IMG/VR virus record: IMGVR_UViG_3300043775_003238
Span: 1 to 28,174 of that record
DNA from: a virus
Reading direction: 5' to 3' (one strand)
DNA length: 28,174 nt
Of the stretch, positions 25,286 through 28,174 are shown piece after piece; position 1 is the stretch's first letter, and each line of letters opens with the position of its first letter. The position numbers were made by a program, and so were the translations under genes. The notes under the pieces are model-generated. The model was not told the origin of the DNA and searched no databases. It worked only from the letters and a program-made list of their open reading frames with translations.

Positions 25286-28174
25286 ATGAGTTTCGAATAT
25301 AAAAATCCAACATCAGGAACACTACTTACAGGACCTAATTCGGTTTTAAGAGATTCTGATACAGGCACTAACTTTAGTGTTGATAGCATAGGTGGTTACA
25401 TGGAAGTTTGGAGTCTTTCAGACTTAAATTGGCAGATACCCGAACAAACAAAAATAGACGGTGGATATGTGTTATATTCAGGTAATAGTATCCCTATTTC
25501 ATTCAATTATGGAGGAGACGGACCAGCCCCGATAATAAGTCAATTAGATTTGAATAATGACGGAATTTCTTCAGGTAGAAGAAGATTGGGAATGTTGGTG
25601 TTTGTGCAAGAAACTCAGCAAACATATCAATATACCATACCTAACTACGAGTCATTGTGGAATGTTGCTTTAGCGGATGGAGACATCTTTGAATTTTCAA
25701 CAGGATATCAAGTTTTGAACACAGAGGCAGGTGGACAAGCTTTCCAAAACGCTTGGACAGGTTCAACAATTGAAGGTGTTAGTGGTGTTACAAGAGAAAA
25801 TGCGAGATGGAGAATTGCTGACTTAAACGATACTATCATAACAGGTGGTACATATTTTTCGGCAACAACATCTTTAGATTTGCGTGATAATTACGGAGGA
25901 ACTGTGACTATCACAGGATTTACAGGAACGGTAACGGGAGGAACTTATAATAGTGGTACTTCAACGTTATCTCTTAATAATAGTGATGGTAGTGTAGTAT
26001 CAATTACAGGTATAACTTCAGGGTCTGGATCGGCCTTATCCGTTGGAGACGGTGGAACACCGGTAACTAATGTTTCAGGAATTACATTTAGTGGAGCCTC
26101 AGTAACAAACGACGGTGATGGAAACATCACTGTAACAATAACTGGTACATGTTGTTCAAGTGGTACCTCGGGTACTAGTGGAACTTCAGGAACTGGAGGA
26201 ACAAGTGGTACATCAGGAACTGGAGGAACAAGTGGCACATCAGGAACTGACGGAACATCTGGATCTAGCGGAATAAGTGGAGTTGATGGTACTAATGGTT
26301 CATCAGGAACTAGTGGTTCATCAGGTACATCTGGTTCTTCAGGAACAACTGGTACATCTGGATCTAGCGGAACATCTGGTACTTCAGGAACTAGTGGAAC
26401 TGATGGAACAAGTGGTACTTCAGGAATCTCTGGAACATCTGGATCTAGCGGTATAAGTGGAGTTGATGGTACTGATGGATCGTCAGGAACTAGCGGAACT
26501 TCAGGTATTTCAGGAACATCTGGTACCTCAGGAACTAGCGGAATAGATGGAACTTCAGGTTCTTCAGGAACACACGGAACATCGGGTACTAGCGGAATAG
26601 ACGGAACTTCAGGAACTAGCGGTACAACTGGTACCTCAGGGACTAGCGGAATAGACGGAACTTCAGGTTCTTCAGGAACTAGCGGAACAACTGGTACCTC
26701 AGGAACTAGCGGAACAACTGGTACCTCAGGGACTAGCGGAATAGATGGAACTTCAGGTTCTTCAGGAACTAGCGGTACAGATGGAACTAGTGGAACTTCA
26801 GGTTCTTCGGGAACTAGCGGAATAGACGGAACTTCAGGAACTAGTGGAACTTCAGGTTCTTCAGGAACTAGCGGAATAGATGGAACTTCAGGTTCTTCAG
26901 GAACTAGTGGAATAGACGGAACTAGTGGAACTTCAGGTTCTTCAGGAACTAGTGGAATAGACGGAACTAGTGGAACTTCAGGTTCATCAGGGACTAGCGG
27001 AATAGACGGAACTAGCGGAACTTCAGGTTCTTCAGGAACTAGCGGAATAGACGGAACTAGTGGAACTTCAGGTTCTTCAGGAACTAGCGGAATAGACGGA
27101 ACTAGCGGAACTTCAGGTTCTTCAGGAACTAGCGGAATAGACGGAACTAGTGGAACTTCAGGTTCTTCAGGAACTAGTGGAACTTCAGGAACTAGCGGTA
27201 CAACAGGAACTAGCGGAACATCTGGTACTTCAGGAACACACGGAACATCGGGTACTAGCGGAATAGATGGAACTAGTGGAACTTCAGGAACTAGCGGAAC
27301 ATCAGGAACTAGTGGAACTTCAGGTTCTTCAGGAACACACGGAACTTCAGGAACTAGCGGAACATCTGGTACTAGCGGTACAACAGGAACTAGCGGAACA
27401 TCAGGAACTAGTGGAACAACTGGTACTTCAGGTACTAGCGGAACTAGTGGAACAACTGGTACTAGTGGAACATCAGGTACAACTGGTACCTCAGGAACTA
27501 GCGGAACATCTGGTACTTCAGGAACACACGGAACATCGGGTACTAGCGGAATAGATGGAACTAGTGGAACTTCAGGTTCTTCAGGAACTAGCGGAATAGA
27601 TGGAACTAGTGGAACTTCAGGTTCTTCAGGAACACACGGAACATCGGGTACTAGCGGAATAGATGGAACTAGTGGAACTTCAGGTTCTTCAGGAACTTCA
27701 GGTTCTTCGGGAACTAGCGGAATAGATGGAACTAGTGGAACTTCAGGTTCTTCAGGAACACACGGAACTTCAGGAACTAGCGGAACATCAGGAACAACTG
27801 GTACTTCAGGTACTAGCGGAACGTCAGGTACTAGCGGAATAGATGGAACTAGTGGAACTTCAGGTTCTTCAGGAACTAGCGGAATAGATGGAACATCTGG
27901 TACTAGCGGAACAACAGGAACTAGCGGAACATCAGGAACTAGTGGAACAACTGGTACTTCAGGTACTAGCGGTACAACAGGAACTAGTGGAACATCAGGG
28001 ACGACTGGTACTTCAGGAACTTCAGGAACTAGCGGAACATCTGGTACTAGCGGTACGACAGGAACTAGCGGAACATCAGGAACTAGTGGAACAACTGGTA
28101 CTTCAGGTACTAGCGGAACTTCAGGAACATCTGGTACTTCAGGTTCATCAGGAACTAGCGGAACATCAGGTACT
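25286..28174 (+). CDS. Collagen-like tail fibre protein, partial (at least 963 aa)
   Basis: The frame is open from the ATG at 25286 to the window end (963 complete codons), so the protein is truncated by the window, not by a stop. Residues 1-~230 form a non-repetitive head (MSFEYKNPTSGTLLTGPN ... RRRLGMLVFVQETQQTYQYT), probably the virion-attachment region. Residues ~230-288 are Gly/Thr/Ser-rich beta segments of fibre type (TFSGASVTNDGDGNITVTIT). Cys289-Cys290 come next. From Gly293 the sequence is an unbroken Gly-X-Y series of about 223 triplets (mostly GTS, GSS, GID, with GTD, GTH, GTT, GVD, GTN, GIS). No proline is evident in the shaft. A collagen-type trimeric fibre shaft is the natural interpretation, with the receptor-binding tip outside the window. 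Start choice is supported by the A-rich leader and the TATAAATA upstream. Confidence 0.85.
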   Translation, partial: MSFEYKNPTSGTLLTGPNSVLRDSDTGTNFSVDSIGGYMEVWSLSDLNWQIPEQTKIDGGYVLYSGNSIPISFNYGGDGPAPIISQLDLNNDGISSGRRRLGMLVFVQETQQTYQYTIPNYESLWNVALADGDIFEFSTGYQVLNTEAGGQAFQNAWTGSTIEGVSGVTRENARWRIADLNDTIITGGTYFSATTSLDLRDNYGGTVTITGFTGTVTGGTYNSGTSTLSLNNSDGSVVSITGITSGSGSALSVGDGGTPVTNVSGITFSGASVTNDGDGNITVTITGTCCSSGTSGTSGTSGTGGTSGTSGTGGTSGTSGTDGTSGSSGISGVDGTNGSSGTSGSSGTSGSSGTTGTSGSSGTSGTSGTSGTDGTSGTSGISGTSGSSGISGVDGTDGSSGTSGTSGISGTSGTSGTSGIDGTSGSSGTHGTSGTSGIDGTSGTSGTTGTSGTSGIDGTSGSSGTSGTTGTSGTSGTTGTSGTSGIDGTSGSSGTSGTDGTSGTSGSSGTSGIDGTSGTSGTSGSSGTSGIDGTSGSSGTSGIDGTSGTSGSSGTSGIDGTSGTSGSSGTSGIDGTSGTSGSSGTSGIDGTSGTSGSSGTSGIDGTSGTSGSSGTSGIDGTSGTSGSSGTSGTSGTSGTTGTSGTSGTSGTHGTSGTSGIDGTSGTSGTSGTSGTSGTSGSSGTHGTSGTSGTSGTSGTTGTSGTSGTSGTTGTSGTSGTSGTTGTSGTSGTTGTSGTSGTSGTSGTHGTSGTSGIDGTSGTSGSSGTSGIDGTSGTSGSSGTHGTSGTSGIDGTSGTSGSSGTSGSSGTSGIDGTSGTSGSSGTHGTSGTSGTSGTTGTSGTSGTSGTSGIDGTSGTSGSSGTSGIDGTSGTSGTTGTSGTSGTSGTTGTSGTSGTTGTSGTSGTTGTSGTSGTSGTSGTSGTTGTSGTSGTSGTTGTSGTSGTSGTSGTSGSSGTSGTSGT
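26156..28174 (+). repeat. Gly-X-Y (collagen-like) coding repeat, more than 2 kb
   Basis: The repeat is a 9-base period: a GGN codon, then usually ACN, TCN or ATA, then AGC/AGT, TCA/TCT or GAC/GAT. Many nested larger repeats (27, 36, 45 bases) are visible. Serine is coded either as AGC/AGT after ACT or as TCA/TCT, and Gly as GGA or GGT, so copies diverge mostly at synonymous positions. The repeat runs off the window end. Confidence 0.95.
26900..27169 (+). repeat. Six tandem copies of a 45-base unit
   Basis: Six head-to-tail 45-base units (starting at 26900, 26945, 26990, 27035, 27080 and 27125) each encode the 15 residues GTSGIDGTSGTSGSS. Differences between units are only synonymous (AGC versus AGT, GGA versus GGG, TCT versus TCA). 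A shorter 36-base variant precedes them at 26864. This is a recent local expansion within the shaft. Confidence 0.9.

Noticed and set aside
25945-27554. Open frames in the Gly-X-Y region (minus strand 25945-26238, plus strand 27267-27554)
   Set aside because: Low-complexity shadows of the collagen-like gene, which is open for its whole length in its own frame.
26156-28174. Possible CRISPR array
   Set aside because: Repeats have a 9-base codon period with no unique spacers, and encode a continuous Gly-X-Y protein.
25286-28174. Diversity-generating retroelement target in the fibre genes
   Set aside because: No reverse transcriptase, template repeat or adenine-variable region is visible in the window; variation between repeats is mostly synonymous.
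26156-28174. Many ACTAGT and GGTACC palindromes in the collagen-like region as a modification or regulatory signal
   Set aside because: They follow directly from the repeated Gly-Thr-Ser codon choice (GGA ACT AGT, GGT ACC TCA) and need no other explanation.
1-28174. tRNA or other structured RNA genes
   Set aside because: All gaps are 107 bases or shorter and show no cloverleaf or conserved tRNA arms.

Overview
The window reads as part of an AT-rich genome of a strictly lytic-type, contractile-tailed (T4-like myovirus) phage or its metagenomic relative. Every recognisable gene lies on the + strand, genes are tightly packed, and the recognisable families are T4-type replication/nucleotide genes followed by T4-type baseplate genes. 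The host is not stated by the sequence. Two things point to Bacteroidota: most starts have no convincing Shine-Dalgarno sequence and sit behind A/T-rich DNA, and one protein is built of repeats resembling the SprB adhesin repeats of gliding Flavobacteria. This host call is inference.

Region 1 (1-5304): nucleotide and replication genes. An unrecognised 142-aa protein, a DnaB/gp41-type replicative helicase, and a complete class Ia ribonucleotide reductase (nrdB then nrdA) with all visible catalytic residues. A perfect 16-bp palindrome followed by a T-rich run closes this block as a probable intrinsic terminator.

Region 2 (5305-23251): tail/baseplate block. gp25-like and gp6-like wedge proteins come first, then a 1617-aa protein with two hydrophobic segments, three further proteins of unknown function (one with a PKD-like domain), a free-standing HNH endonuclease, another unknown protein, a 994-aa protein carrying a P2 gpI/T4 gp7-like signature, a 711-aa SprB-repeat protein, and a small companion. 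Except around the HNH gene and before the 1617-aa gene, stop and start codons overlap (TAATG, ATGA or longer), suggesting translational coupling and fixed-stoichiometry assembly.

Region 3 (23252-28174): fibre genes with extreme low-complexity shafts. One protein has a roughly 367-residue Thr/Pro stalk between an N-terminal and a C-terminal domain. The last gene is open at the window edge; after a Cys-Cys pair it becomes an uninterrupted Gly-X-Y (collagen-like, proline-free) tract of at least 223 triplets.

Most interesting: (i) the phage appears to have a greatly enlarged baseplate/fibre module inserted between its gp6-like and gp7/gpI-like genes; (ii) the gpI-like protein and the neighbouring SprB-repeat protein end in what look like related C-terminal domains; (iii) two unrelated-looking structural proteins share an N-terminal motif; (iv) a Cys-Cys pair lies exactly at the start of the collagen-like shaft; and (v) an ATTTATA-type element recurs in front of structural genes and may be a late promoter. 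No tRNA, CRISPR array, integrase, insertion sequence or reverse transcriptase was seen.
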